The notes under the pieces were generated by a model, which was given only the letters and a program-made list of their open reading frames with translations, made no database searches and was not told the DNA's origin. Source: JBDTVS01 sp040007095 (lineage in GTDB: Bacteria; Acidobacteriota; Vicinamibacteria; Vicinamibacterales; CAVVIG01). From it: DNA of 64,000 nucleotides. Where the stretch lies: NCBI GenBank assembly GCA_040007095.1, contig JBDTVS010000099.1:1-64000 (forward strand). Direction: 5' to 3'. The translations under genes were made by a program, and so were the position numbers. Positions 18,794-26,643 of the stretch are shown here, piece after piece; positions within the stretch are counted from its first letter, which is position 1; each line of letters opens with the position of its first letter.

Positions 18794-20044
18794 TTGCCTC
18801 CACCTGACGGCTTCTATCGGCATGACGGGGACCTGTTGTGCGACGGCGTCTCTCTGGCCGACATCGCGGCGGCCGAGGGCACGCCGCTCTACATTTATAG
18901 CGCGGCGGCGCTGCGCGATCGCTTCCAGACGATCGATCGGGCGTTCGGCGACTATCCCCACGCGCTGCACTACGCGCTGAAGGCCAATTCGACTCTCGCG
19001 ATTGCCCGGCTCATCCAGAACCTTGGCGGCTCGGCCGACGCCAATTCCATTTGGGAGATCGATCTGGCACGGCACGCCGGGTTCTCCGCCCGCGAGATCG
19101 TCTTTACCGGAGTGGGCAAGTCGATGGCCGAGCTGGAACGCGCCGTGCCCCTTGGTCTGAAAGCCATCAACGTCGAATCGGCTGGAGAGCTGGCGCGGGT
19201 CGAGGCGATTGCCGAGCGCCTGGGTACCACCGTCCGGGTGGCGATCCGGGTGAATCCGGATATCGATGCGAAGAGCCATCCGCATATTTCCACCGGCCTC
19301 AAGATCAACAAGTTCGGCATCCCCTTGGACGAGGCCCGCGAGCTGTTCAGCGGCATCGCGAATCGCGGCGCGCTGAAGTTGGTGGCCGTTCACCTTCACG
19401 TCGGTTCGCAGATCACCACGATCGAGCCGCTGTGCCGCGCGGCGGCGGTTGCGGCGCGCCTGTCGACCGATCTGCTGGCCGCGGGCGTGATGCTCGAGTA
19501 CGTCGATCTGGGCGGCGGCCTCGGGATTTCGTATGACGGGCGCGAAGTGCCGTCCGCGGAGGCCTATGTCGGCGCTCTTGTCAGCGAGATCCGCGCGAGC
19601 GGCCTGCCGATTGTGATCGAGCCCGGACGCGCGATCACCGGCCCATCGGCGGTGCTCGTCGCCCGGGTCATCGATCTCAAGCCCCGCGATGCGACGAGCG
19701 ACTTTGCGGTGATTGACGCCGGCATGACGGAACTGATGCGGCCCGCGTTGTACGGGGCGTTCCATCGAATCGACGCGGTGACCGCGCGCGCCGACGCCCC
19801 TCGGCAGTACGAGCTGGTCGGCCCCGTCTGTGAGAGCAGCGACGTCGTCGGCCGCGATCGGTCCCTGCCCACGCTCCGGGTGGGCGACCTCGTCGCGATT
19901 CGAGACGCCGGCGCGTACGGATCGGCCATGGCGTCGAACTACAATCGCCGGCCGCTACCCGTGGAAGTGCTCGTCGACGAGGGCCGCTGGCGCGTGATTC
20001 GTCGGCGCCAGACAATCGAGGACATGCTTGCTCTTGAAACTTAG
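18794..20044 (+). CDS. lysA: Diaminopimelate decarboxylase
   Basis: 416-residue PLP enzyme making L-lysine from meso-diaminopimelate. The PLP lysine is in HYALKANS, with HVGSQI, DLGGGLGISY and EPGRAITGPSAVLVARV of the alanine-racemase-type barrel, and PVCESSDVVGRD and DAGAYGSAMASNYN at the C-terminal active-site part. The TTG at 18794 is the only start that keeps the conserved N-terminus (YRHDGDLLCDGVSLADIA). It stands alone; the dap genes are not adjacent. Confidence 0.95.
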   Translation: MPPPDGFYRHDGDLLCDGVSLADIAAAEGTPLYIYSAAALRDRFQTIDRAFGDYPHALHYALKANSTLAIARLIQNLGGSADANSIWEIDLARHAGFSAREIVFTGVGKSMAELERAVPLGLKAINVESAGELARVEAIAERLGTTVRVAIRVNPDIDAKSHPHISTGLKINKFGIPLDEARELFSGIANRGALKLVAVHLHVGSQITTIEPLCRAAAVAARLSTDLLAAGVMLEYVDLGGGLGISYDGREVPSAEAYVGALVSEIRASGLPIVIEPGRAITGPSAVLVARVIDLKPRDATSDFAVIDAGMTELMRPALYGAFHRIDAVTARADAPRQYELVGPVCESSDVVGRDRSLPTLRVGDLVAIRDAGAYGSAMASNYNRRPLPVEVLVDEGRWRVIRRRQTIEDMLALET

Positions 20045-20088
20045 AACTTAGAACTAAAAAGTAGAACGCGTTGGAGAGTTGAAATCCG

Positions 20089-20159
20089 GAACCACAAAGA
20101 CACGAAGAACACAAAGAATCGCTCGGTCTTCTTCGTGATCTGTGTGCCCGTTGTGGTTC
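20089..20159. repeat. GAACCACAAAG...TTGTGGTTC dispersed hairpin repeat
   Basis: Best example of the family. The left arm runs GAACCACAAAGACACGAAG from 20089 and the right arm CTTCTTCGTGATCTGTGTG to TTGTGGTTC at 20159. A short TTAGAACTTAGAACT repeat precedes it at about 20041. It lies between lysA and tmk on the same strand. Confidence 0.75.
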
Positions 20160-20202
20160 ATTGCATTTAGGCAGGCCGCAATCTGTGCGGGCGTAACGAC
20201 AT

Positions 20203-20787
20203 ATGTTCATCGTGTTCGAAGGGCTCGACCAGAGCGGCAAACAGACCCAGGCCGAGCGCTTGCGCGATTGGCTCAAACAGGGAGGCCGGAAGGCCCGCCT
20301 GGTGTCGTTCCCCGACTACGGCACGTCGATCGGCGAGGAAATCGCGCGCGCGCTGCAGGGCGAGCGCGACTACGAGCCCGACGTGATGCAGCTGTTGTAC
20401 GTGGCGAACCGCTACGAGCGGAAGCCGGATCTCCAGCGCTGGCTCGGAGGCGGCCTCGTACTGGTTGCCGACCGCTACATGGCGTCGAGCATCGCGTACG
20501 GCGAGGCGCAAGGCCTCGATCCGATCTGGCTCGCCGAGATCCAGAAGTTCCTGCCGCTCGCGACGCTGACGATCCTGCTCGACATCGCTCCGGAAACGGC
20601 GGTCCAGCGCAAAGCGGTCGATCGCGATCGCTACGAACGAGACCTGGCCCTGCTTGGGCGCGTGCGCGCCAGCTACCATCGCCAGGCCGAAGCCAACGGC
20701 TGGGTGGTGCTCGACGGCGAGCGCTCGAAGGATGCGATTGCCGCCGACGTCCTCAGCGTGGTCGGCCCACAACTCGCGCCGCCGTAA
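20203..20787 (+). CDS. tmk: Thymidylate kinase
   Basis: 194-residue kinase converting dTMP to dTDP. The P-loop is FEGLDQSGKQTQAERL, nearer to the eukaryote-like V-D-R-x-G-K-S-T-Q version than to the E. coli E-G-A-G-K-T-T one. SFPDYGTSIG binds substrate, and VADRYMASSIAYG is the DRY motif region. No clear ribosome site precedes the ATG. Its 3' end overlaps the convergent comF gene by 35 bp. Confidence 0.93.
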   Translation: MFIVFEGLDQSGKQTQAERLRDWLKQGGRKARLVSFPDYGTSIGEEIARALQGERDYEPDVMQLLYVANRYERKPDLQRWLGGGLVLVADRYMASSIAYGEAQGLDPIWLAEIQKFLPLATLTILLDIAPETAVQRKAVDRDRYERDLALLGRVRASYHRQAEANGWVVLDGERSKDAIAADVLSVVGPQLAPP

Positions 20788-21487
20788 TCGCCCGCACCTC
20801 CGCCGCGCCGGCCTCCTTCAGCACGCGAGCGCAGGCTTCCAGCGTCGCACCGGTCGTGCACACATCGTCCACCAACACGACGACGGCGCCGCGCAGTGCC
20901 CGCGCTCTGCGCGTGGCCACGAAGGCGTCACGGACATTCTGGTGGCGTCGCGCGGCCGGAAGGCTCGCTTGCGCCGCGGTCGGCTTCGATCGGCGCAGCG
21001 CGCGGAGCACGGGAACTTGCAGCTGCCGCGCCAGATCGGCGGCCTGATTGAATCCGCGTGTGCGGCGCCTCCGGCGGTGCAGCGGCACCGGCACCGCGTA
21101 GGCCGCACCCGCGAGAACGTCTGCGCCGCGGTCGCGCATCAAGGCGCCAAGCGGCACGGCCAACGATCGCCGGCCGTCGTATTTCAACGAATGAACGATG
21201 GCGCGAAGCGCCCCGTCGTAGGCGCCGATGGCGCGGGCGCGCTGAATGGCCGGCCGGGTGCGACGGCATCGCGGACACGGTTCAGAGGCTGGAACGGAAA
21301 GGCGCCACGTACGAAGCGGATCGCCGCAGCGATCGCACAGCGGAGGCGTGAGCGGGAGGATCGACTGCCAGCAACTGGGGCAGATGGGCCCACCTGTCGG
21401 ATGTTCGAGTGGGCGTTCGCACGACGCGCACGCAGGAGACAGCGCGACGCTCAGGACCGCGTCGCAGAGCGCCGACAAGCGCCTCAT
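20753..21487 (-). CDS. comF: ComF-family phosphoribosyltransferase-like protein
   Basis: 244 residues. The N-terminal zinc-binding part has CASCERPL, CPSCW, CDRCG and CPRCRR. The C-terminal type I PRTase fold has AVPVPLHRRRRRTRGFNQA and the PRPP loop VVVLVDDVCTTGATL. ComF proteins aid DNA uptake and recombination in competent bacteria, though most homologues are uncharacterised. The ATG at 21487 starts directly before the cysteine domain. dprA, another transformation gene, is 5 kb away. The 191 bp between it and rsfS holds nothing I recognise. Confidence 0.9.
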   Translation of the reverse strand: MRRLSALCDAVLSVALSPACASCERPLEHPTGGPICPSCWQSILPLTPPLCDRCGDPLRTWRLSVPASEPCPRCRRTRPAIQRARAIGAYDGALRAIVHSLKYDGRRSLAVPLGALMRDRGADVLAGAAYAVPVPLHRRRRRTRGFNQAADLARQLQVPVLRALRRSKPTAAQASLPAARRHQNVRDAFVATRRARALRGAVVVLVDDVCTTGATLEACARVLKEAGAAEVRAITAARVVGRPR

Positions 21488-21678
21488 ATTCGGGCGCGGT
21501 CCAGGCCGACGAAATAGTCCTTCGGGCTGAATCGGGACGTGTCTGGCCGATGCGGGCCACCGACCGGGTCGGAGACGATGAGGCAGGGGCGCGCCGTCCG
21601 TGCTCGGTGTCCGTTCGCCGATCGCGGGCCTGATCCACGACCAGAGTCGGTCGATGGCGGCGCACAGTCGCTGGACGA

Positions 21679-22110
21679 CTAGGGAGTGTCGGCTGCGGAC
21701 GGCTGGCTGTCGGCCCGCGGCTGGTGAGTGTGAGTCGGTGTCGGGAGCTCGACCCGCTCCGCGTTCCCCCAGAGTCGCTCGAGGCTGTAGAAGACGCGCG
21801 GCTCGGGCGCGAAGATGTGCACGATGAAATCGAAGTAATCGAGCAGGATCCATTCGGATCGGTCGTACCCTTCAACGTGCGCCGGTTTCGAGCCAGCCGC
21901 GGCCAGCGCTTCCATGATTGCGTCCGCGATGGCGCGAATCTGCCGCGCGTTGGTGCCGGAACAGATCAGGAAGTAGTCGGCGAACCCGGCCGCTTTGCGA
22001 AGGTCGAGCAGTGTGATGTCCACCGCCTTCTTGTCGTCGGCCGCGGCGACCGCATCGGTGACTTCCCTGGGCAGTCGTCGCGCTTTCTGACGTTTCTCAG
22101 TCTTGGCCAT
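21679..22110 (-). CDS. rsfS: Ribosomal silencing factor RsfS
   Basis: 143 residues. DDKKAVDITLLDLRKAAGFA, FLICSGTNARQIRAIADAI and EGYDRSEWILLDYFDFIVHI are the RsfS/Iojap signature. It binds L14 of the large subunit and blocks subunit joining when nutrients are low. GGAAGG before the ATG at 22110 supports the start. The gene overlaps the end of nadD by 14 bp, in the common nadD-rsfS order. A Pro/Thr/His-rich tail follows the conserved domain. Confidence 0.94.
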   Translation of the reverse strand: MAKTEKRQKARRLPREVTDAVAAADDKKAVDITLLDLRKAAGFADYFLICSGTNARQIRAIADAIMEALAAAGSKPAHVEGYDRSEWILLDYFDFIVHIFAPEPRVFYSLERLWGNAERVELPTPTHTHQPRADSQPSAADTP

Positions 22111-22912
22111 GCAACCTTCCTGCCTGCGCGCTCGATAGGTCGTAGCCGCCGCCGTCGGTCGGCGCCGGTACGGTGTAAAGCGCGTGCTGCTCAATGTGTT
22201 GCTGGACGGATGGCGGAACCATTCCGGCGATCGATCGATGATCCAGTCGCGCTTGACGGATCGCCGTGGATGACACATCAGCCGTCGCGGCATCGATCAA
22301 AAAAATCCACGTGGGCCCGCCGCCTGCGGGTTGCGCGAACGCGGCATCGCCAGGCGCGTCCATCGAGGCCGGTTGATCCAACCTGGCATGAGACGCCGCC
22401 CACGCGGCCGCGGGTTCCGCGGACGTCGCGGCGACGTCAACCCGCCGCATTCGCGACGCCAGTGCGGGCAGTCGCGCGGGCAGTTCCGAGACCTTGACAC
22501 CCCGCCGCGCGACGACGGTGAAATGCGCGAGGTCGAGCAGGGCGGGGTAGTCCTTCCAGGTGGCGATCTCCAGAAACGCGTCGGCACCCGCGATGAAGAA
22601 CAGCTCGGCGGGCAGAAATCCGATCGTGTGGAAGTGCCGCAGCGTATCCGATGTGAACGAACGGGTCGCCTGGCCAAGCTCGACATCCAGGGCCCGCCAT
22701 CCCGAGTGTCCCGCGACGGCCATCGCGACCATCGCGAATCGATGATGACTGCTGGCAATCGGCTGCGGACGATGCGGCGGAATGTTCGACGGCACGACCA
22801 GCAGCTCCCGCAGATCCAACGCGCGTTGCGCCGCCGCCCCCGTATCGAGATGGCCTTGATGGATGGGATCGAACATGCCGCCTAGAATGCCGAGCCGTCT
22901 CGACGGATTCAT
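22097..22912 (-). CDS. nadD: Nicotinate-nucleotide adenylyltransferase
   Basis: 271-residue NAD biosynthesis enzyme adenylating nicotinate mononucleotide. Nucleotidyltransferase motif GILGGMFDPIHQGHL near the N-terminus, and VSSTAIRQARL near the C-terminus. The protein is longer than the usual 190-220 residues because of an insertion of about 40 residues (AATSAEPAAAWAASHARLDQ and following) before the last motif. Its ATG overlaps the obgE stop as ATGA, indicating translational coupling. Confidence 0.94.
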   Translation of the reverse strand: MNPSRRLGILGGMFDPIHQGHLDTGAAAQRALDLRELLVVPSNIPPHRPQPIASSHHRFAMVAMAVAGHSGWRALDVELGQATRSFTSDTLRHFHTIGFLPAELFFIAGADAFLEIATWKDYPALLDLAHFTVVARRGVKVSELPARLPALASRMRRVDVAATSAEPAAAWAASHARLDQPASMDAPGDAAFAQPAGGGPTWIFLIDAATADVSSTAIRQARLDHRSIAGMVPPSVQQHIEQHALYTVPAPTDGGGYDLSSAQAGRLHGQD

Positions 22913-23973
22913 GCGCGCGCGGGCGCCTCGACTGGCAGCGGGCTCTCGTCCGGTCGGGCGTCCTTGTCGGCGAGCCGCTGCCACATGGCTTCGAGCAGCT
23001 CGGGCAGCCCCTCGCCGCTCGCGCCGGAGATGCGCAAGAACGGCAGGCCCAGCTCCGCTGCGCGGCGTTCGAGCGCGGCGACACGATCCGGATCGTCAAC
23101 CGCGTCCATCTTGTTGGCCGCGACGATTTGCGGTTTCGCGGCGAGCGCCTGGTGAAAGAGCTCGAGTTCCTTGCGTACCGTGTCGAGATCGTTCACCGGA
23201 TCGCGCCCGGTGGCGCTCGTCACGTCGACCAGGTGCACGAGCACCTTCGTCCGTTCGAGGTGCCGGAGGAACTGATGGCCGAGGCCCTGCCCGCGGTGAG
23301 CGCCTTCAATCAAGCCGGGCACGTCGGCGACTGCAAAGCTGCGGTCGCCGCTCAAGCGCACGACCCCAAGATTCGGCGTGAGCGTGGTGAAAGGATAGTC
23401 CGCGATCTTCGGACGTGCCGCGGAGACGCGCGAGATCAACGTCGATTTTCCGGCGTTCGGGAAGCCGACCAGGCCGACGTCGGCAAGCAGCTTCATCTCG
23501 AGGCGCAGGTGCTTGTTTTCCCCAGGCCAGCCACGCTCGTGGCGGCGGGGCGCCCGGTTGGTCGACGAGGCAAAGCGGGCGTTGCCTCGTCCCCCGTCGC
23601 CGCCCTTTGCGGCGAGCACGCGATCGCCTTCGTGCGTCAGGTCGGCGAGCAGCCGCAAGGGCGAGTCGGGCGCTTCGTCGCGCTCGTACACCAGGGTGCC
23701 GATCGGTACCGCGAGCTCGAGGTCGGCGCCGCTGCTGCCCGTGCGGTTCGATCCCATCCCGTGCTGGCCGCGCTGGGCCTTGGTGTCCGGGTGGAAGCGA
23801 TAGTTGATGAGAGTGTTGGTGTGCGCGCTGGCGACGATGAAGACCGAGCCGCCTTTGCCGCCGTCGCCGCCGCTCGGCCCGCCCCGCGGGACAAACTTCT
23901 CCCGCCGGAATGCCAGGCAACCGTTCCCACCGTCACCGGCGACGACGTGAATGTCGACTTCGTCGACGAACAT
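22909..23973 (-). CDS. obgE: Obg family GTPase
   Basis: 354 residues. Glycine-rich Obg fold (GGDGGNGCLAFRREKFVPRG, GGDGGKGGSVF) at 1-160, then the G domain with GFPNAGKST, DVPGLIEGAHRGQG and NKMD, and a short C-terminal tail. It acts in late 50S assembly and stress signalling. A GATGACCAGATGA repeat lies directly before the ATG at 23973, leaving no Shine-Dalgarno. It belongs to rplU-rpmA-obgE-nadD-rsfS, whose order is common across bacteria. Confidence 0.96.
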   Translation of the reverse strand: MFVDEVDIHVVAGDGGNGCLAFRREKFVPRGGPSGGDGGKGGSVFIVASAHTNTLINYRFHPDTKAQRGQHGMGSNRTGSSGADLELAVPIGTLVYERDEAPDSPLRLLADLTHEGDRVLAAKGGDGGRGNARFASSTNRAPRRHERGWPGENKHLRLEMKLLADVGLVGFPNAGKSTLISRVSAARPKIADYPFTTLTPNLGVVRLSGDRSFAVADVPGLIEGAHRGQGLGHQFLRHLERTKVLVHLVDVTSATGRDPVNDLDTVRKELELFHQALAAKPQIVAANKMDAVDDPDRVAALERRAAELGLPFLRISGASGEGLPELLEAMWQRLADKDARPDESPLPVEAPARA

Positions 23974-23976
23974 ACA

Positions 23977-24063
23977 TCATCTGGTCATCTGATCATCTCG
24001 GTCCTTGGTCATTCAATCGATCAATCAATGACCAGACAACCAGATGACGAGATGACCAAATGC
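23977..24063. repeat. GATGACCAGATGAC-type inverted repeat
   Basis: The left part (ATCATCTGGTCATCTGATCA, then TTGGTCATT) and the right part (AATGACCAGACAACCAGATG ... GATGACCAAATG) are complementary, folding into a long hairpin between rpmA and obgE. It begins 4 bp from the obgE start. A fragment of the same type is at 41841-41860, between the sigma and anti-sigma genes. Confidence 0.75.
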
Positions 24064-24085
24064 ACTATTCGATACCCACGTGCAT

Positions 24086-24343
24086 TTATTCAAGGGGCAG
24101 GATGGAAATGAGTCGGCCGGCCGCGCCGTGATCCTCGAACTTCACGCGTCCGTCAATCTTTGCGAAGATCGTGTCGTCTTTGCCCAGGCCGGCGTTGCGG
24201 CCGGGCTGGAACCGCCGGCCCCGCTGGCGGACGATAATGGTGCCGCCGGAGACGACGTTACCGTCGTGCGCTTTGACGCCCAGGCGCTGCGAATTGGAAT
24301 CGCGGCCGTTGCGTGAGCTGCCTTGTCCTTTTTTGTGAGCCAT
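24086..24343 (-). CDS. rpmA: 50S ribosomal protein L27
   Basis: 85 residues, standard length, beginning MAHKKGQGSSRNGRDSNSQR without the Firmicutes-type cleavable extension. VVSGGTIIVRQRGRRFQPG and GLGKDDTIFAKIDGRVKFE are conserved. Its N-terminal tail reaches the peptidyl-transferase centre. Located 28 bp after rplU in the same operon. Confidence 0.97.
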   Translation of the reverse strand: MAHKKGQGSSRNGRDSNSQRLGVKAHDGNVVSGGTIIVRQRGRRFQPGRNAGLGKDDTIFAKIDGRVKFEDHGAAGRLISILPLE

Positions 24344-24371
24344 TGCGCTAATTCCTACGCGTCACCGCTGG

Positions 24372-24686
24372 TTAAGCCACGATTTCTTTGATGCGCACCC
24401 GGGTGAACGTCGAACGGTGACCTTTCGTCCGTCGCATGCCCTTCCGGCGCTTCTTCTTGAAGACCCGGATCTTCGGGCCGCGGGCCTCGCCCTCGACGAT
24501 CGCCAGCACGTGGGCGTCGGCGACAAAGGGCGCGCCGGCGACTGCGTCTCCGCTCTCCCGTTCGACGAACAGGACGGGCCCGAGCGTCAGTTCGGCGCCC
24601 GGTTCACCGGCCGTACCTTCGAGATTGATGAATCCGCCCGGCGTCACTTTGACCTGTCGCCCGGCAGTCTGAATGATGGCGTACAT
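24372..24686 (-). CDS. rplU: 50S ribosomal protein L21
   Basis: 104 residues, beginning MYAIIQTAGRQVKVTPGGFI and ending with the conserved KKRRKGMRRTKGHRSTFTRV. It binds 23S rRNA and is first in the rplU-rpmA-obgE operon. AGGGGCAG just upstream of the ATG serves as ribosome site. The operon promoter should lie within 24690-24760. Confidence 0.97.
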   Translation of the reverse strand: MYAIIQTAGRQVKVTPGGFINLEGTAGEPGAELTLGPVLFVERESGDAVAGAPFVADAHVLAIVEGEARGPKIRVFKKKRRKGMRRTKGHRSTFTRVRIKEIVA

Positions 24687-24712
24687 TTTCTGCCCCTGTG
24701 GAAAAGAGAAAG

Positions 24713-24742
24713 TTTACTATCGAAATGTCTCGCTTGTAAAAT
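24713..24742 (+). promoter_or_regulatory. Candidate promoter for the small secreted protein; divergent from rplU
   Basis: TTTACT (24713-24718) and TAAAAT (24737-24742), 18 bp apart, point toward the small plus-strand genes. Read on the minus strand, TTTACA (complement of 24735-24740) could be the -35 of rplU, with only a weak -10 (TAGTAA) after it. The two promoters would overlap. Confidence 0.4.
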
Positions 24743-24764
24743 TTTCGGCCTGAGGGAGGTTCAT

Positions 24765-24815
24765 ATGTCGTTGCGGCCAAGACCGTCGCCAAGACCGTCG
24801 CCAGGACTCTCGTGA
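24765..24815 (+). CDS. Possible 16-codon leader ORF, or frameshifted start of the next gene
   Basis: GAGGGAGG (24752-24759) stands before the ATG at 24765, which reads MSLRPRPSPRPSPGLS and then TGA. That TGA overlaps the next ATG (24815) as TGATG. The DNA contains a 12-bp tandem repeat AAGACCGTCGCC. In the next gene's frame the same DNA reads AKTVAKTVARTLV, a good signal-peptide n-region, so a one-base indel is a fair alternative to a real leader peptide. Confidence 0.4.
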   Translation: MSLRPRPSPRPSPGLS

Positions 24816-25018
24816 TGGCGCTGTTGTGTGTCGTCGCGCTCGCCTCCTGGGTGTCAGCACAAGCGGTTCAGCGACGGGCAGAGGCCCCTGTCGTTCTCGC
24901 TGGCAGCGACATCGGATTTCGCGTCGAGAGCCGGCGCGGCAACACACCGATTGGCAAGCTGGTGGTTCGCATCGACGGCCAGTGGGTCGAGGCGCAGTTT
25001 GCAGGCGGCGTGATGTAG
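24815..25018 (+). CDS. Small secreted protein of unknown function
   Basis: 67 residues: a hydrophobic signal MALLCVVALASWVSAQA followed by about 48 residues, including GSDIGFRVESRRGNTPIGKL and VVRIDGQWVEAQF. Not recognised. The only strong ribosome site belongs to the overlapping leader ORF, so it would be translated by coupling unless a frameshift has occurred. The 65 bp to the next gene hold a 7-bp GC hairpin (25057-25063 with 25070-25076) that may separate convergent transcripts. Confidence 0.5.
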   Translation: MALLCVVALASWVSAQAVQRRAEAPVVLAGSDIGFRVESRRGNTPIGKLVVRIDGQWVEAQFAGGVM

Positions 25019-25083
25019 ATCGGCGCACCGTAGACCGGTTCGGCCTGCGCGAGGCAGGCGGCGGCACGGCGCCGCCAACACAC

Positions 25084-25899
25084 CTATTTCAGCAGGATGC
25101 GCGTGCCCTTGATCTTCTGGCTGCTGAGAGCGCTCAAGAAATTCGGTACGAGGCGGTCCATCAGCTCGAAGTACGAAGACAGGGCCGGCGTATTCTGCTG
25201 GGCGTTGTAGAGGATCTCTTCCCGGTAGCTTTCCGAGTACATCGTCGCGCCGGTCCGTCCGTCGATGAACACGAACTTGGGTCGGAGCACGAACCCCTTC
25301 CGCTCCATGTACGTGCGGACGGGGCGGACGCTGCGTCGGCCCAGCTGATCGAACACTTCCTGATCGCGTTGAACGAAGCCGGCTCGGGAGTGCGGCGTGA
25401 ACAAGACCGTGCCGGTCACGATCAGCGGGTTCTGATACTCTTCGCCGATCTTCTTCCAATAGGAGACGTTCGCGAACAACCGTTCATACGGCTCCAGATC
25501 CTTCTCGTCCTTGATCCGCTGCGGCAGCGGCAGTGCCTGATTGGCGGGATTTGCGCCGGTGCCGGAGCCGTTGCCCACTGACGCCGAGGCGGCGAGTTCT
25601 TCGGCGCTTGCGTTGGCGGTCTTGTTTTGATCCTGCGCGATGTCGAGCAGCGGCATGACGTCGGCGTCGATGACCTTCATCGACGACTTGTTGCGGAGCT
25701 GACTGCGCAGCAGTCGGACCGTTTCCTGATTGGTGTCGAGATCCTCGGTGCCGCCCGCGACGAAGCCGGCAATCAGCACGCGCTGGAAGGCCGTGACGTC
25801 GAGCTTGGGCTGGATTGGCGTTTCGATCGGGATCTCGAACGTATCCGGACCGCAGGCCACGAGCGTCGCGGCGCCGACAGCCGCGAGCGCGCCGAGCAA
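25084..25899 (-). CDS. Lipoprotein of unknown function
   Basis: About 271 residues. The signal LLLGALAAVGAATLVACG ends in a lipobox Cys. The mature part has QRVLIAGFVAGGTEDLDTNQ, then LRSQLRNKSSMKVIDADVMP, NPLIVTGTVLFTP and KFVFIDGRTGATMYSESYR. This pattern (summed DNA-free protein naming a named-factor set, then 'level obtained from this and that component') is like LpoB/CsgG-type outer-membrane lipoproteins but I cannot assign it. There is no ATG or GTG near the signal; TTG at 25899 (or CTG at 25902) is the best start. It follows a TPR gene by 43 bp and is probably co-transcribed with it. Confidence 0.65.
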   Translation of the reverse strand: MLGALAAVGAATLVACGPDTFEIPIETPIQPKLDVTAFQRVLIAGFVAGGTEDLDTNQETVRLLRSQLRNKSSMKVIDADVMPLLDIAQDQNKTANASAEELAASASVGNGSGTGANPANQALPLPQRIKDEKDLEPYERLFANVSYWKKIGEEYQNPLIVTGTVLFTPHSRAGFVQRDQEVFDQLGRRSVRPVRTYMERKGFVLRPKFVFIDGRTGATMYSESYREEILYNAQQNTPALSSYFELMDRLVPNFLSALSSQKIKGTRILLK

Positions 25900-25942
25900 C
25901 AGCCTGGCGGCGACGCGCCTCGGTGCCCCACCGCCGCGCGTC

Positions 25943-26302
25943 CTAGTTCTTGTCTTTAGCGGCACCGGTCCGGTCATTGATTTCCTTGAACAGCTCGAAA
26001 TTCTGTTTGATTTCCGCGTTGTTCGGATCGAGCTCGAGCGCCTTCTCGTACGCCTTGCGGGCTTTGTCCAGCTGGCCTTCGTGCTCGTAGGCAATCGCGA
26101 GATCGTTGAACGCCGCCGCGTAACCGGGATCGAGCTCGACGGCTTTTTCCCATCGATAGATGGCTTCCCGCCACAGTCCTCGCTGAGCGACGTTGATCCC
26201 GAACGCCACCTGCGACTTGGCGTCCGAGCGGGCATCGGCGACCGCCGGGGCGGCCGATCCCAGCACGGCGAGCGCGACGAGAAGAGCGAAAGGGCGACTC
26301 AT
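25943..26302 (-). CDS. Secreted TPR-repeat protein
   Basis: 119 residues. A signal peptide (FALLVALAVLGSAAPAVADA) is followed by about two and a half tetratricopeptide repeats, clearest in YRWEKAVELDPGYAAAFNDL and KARKAYEKALELDPNNAEIK. It likely serves as a periplasmic binding partner, most naturally for the lipoprotein directly downstream. The ATG at 26302 is preferred; another ATG lies six codons upstream. Confidence 0.82.
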   Translation of the reverse strand: MSRPFALLVALAVLGSAAPAVADARSDAKSQVAFGINVAQRGLWREAIYRWEKAVELDPGYAAAFNDLAIAYEHEGQLDKARKAYEKALELDPNNAEIKQNFELFKEINDRTGAAKDKN

Positions 26303-26527
26303 GACCAGATGAAGATCCAATATATCTACTCGTCAGACGCACTTGCAAGGCATTTAGTGTTCACGTGCCGAGGCCCGTTCCCCATCGTTGTCGCCGATTC
26401 CGCTTGGGTTGGGCGAGTCCGCGATCACGTCGGCCGGAGGCCGATGTCACGCGGACAGACGTCGACGGATGAGCAATCGATGTGCCAGAAGCGTCTGCAC
26501 AAAACGTTGGGCTTTTGCACGCTCGGA

Positions 26528-26556
26528 CTTCACGCTTTACGAAATCAGTCTACAAT
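26528..26556 (+). promoter_or_regulatory. Weak candidate promoter for dprA
   Basis: TACAAT at 26551-26556 is a good -10. CTTCAC at 26528-26533, 17 bp away, is a poor -35. The rest of the 341-bp gap (26303-26643) shows no gene or repeat that I recognise. Confidence 0.35.
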
Positions 26557-26643
26557 CGACGACAGAAGGTCGAGCCCCGTGTCCTTTTGAGCGGCGGCGC
26601 CGGCCTTTTTTCGGGTCGCGCGCCCCGTGAAAGGCGCGCGTTC

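Noticed and set aside
21488..21678. Extended comF or a small gene upstream of it
   Set aside because: The frame is open but its translation (for example PSTDGAPLPHRLRPGRW) has no similarity to ComF N-termini, and no start or ribosome site supports a separate gene.
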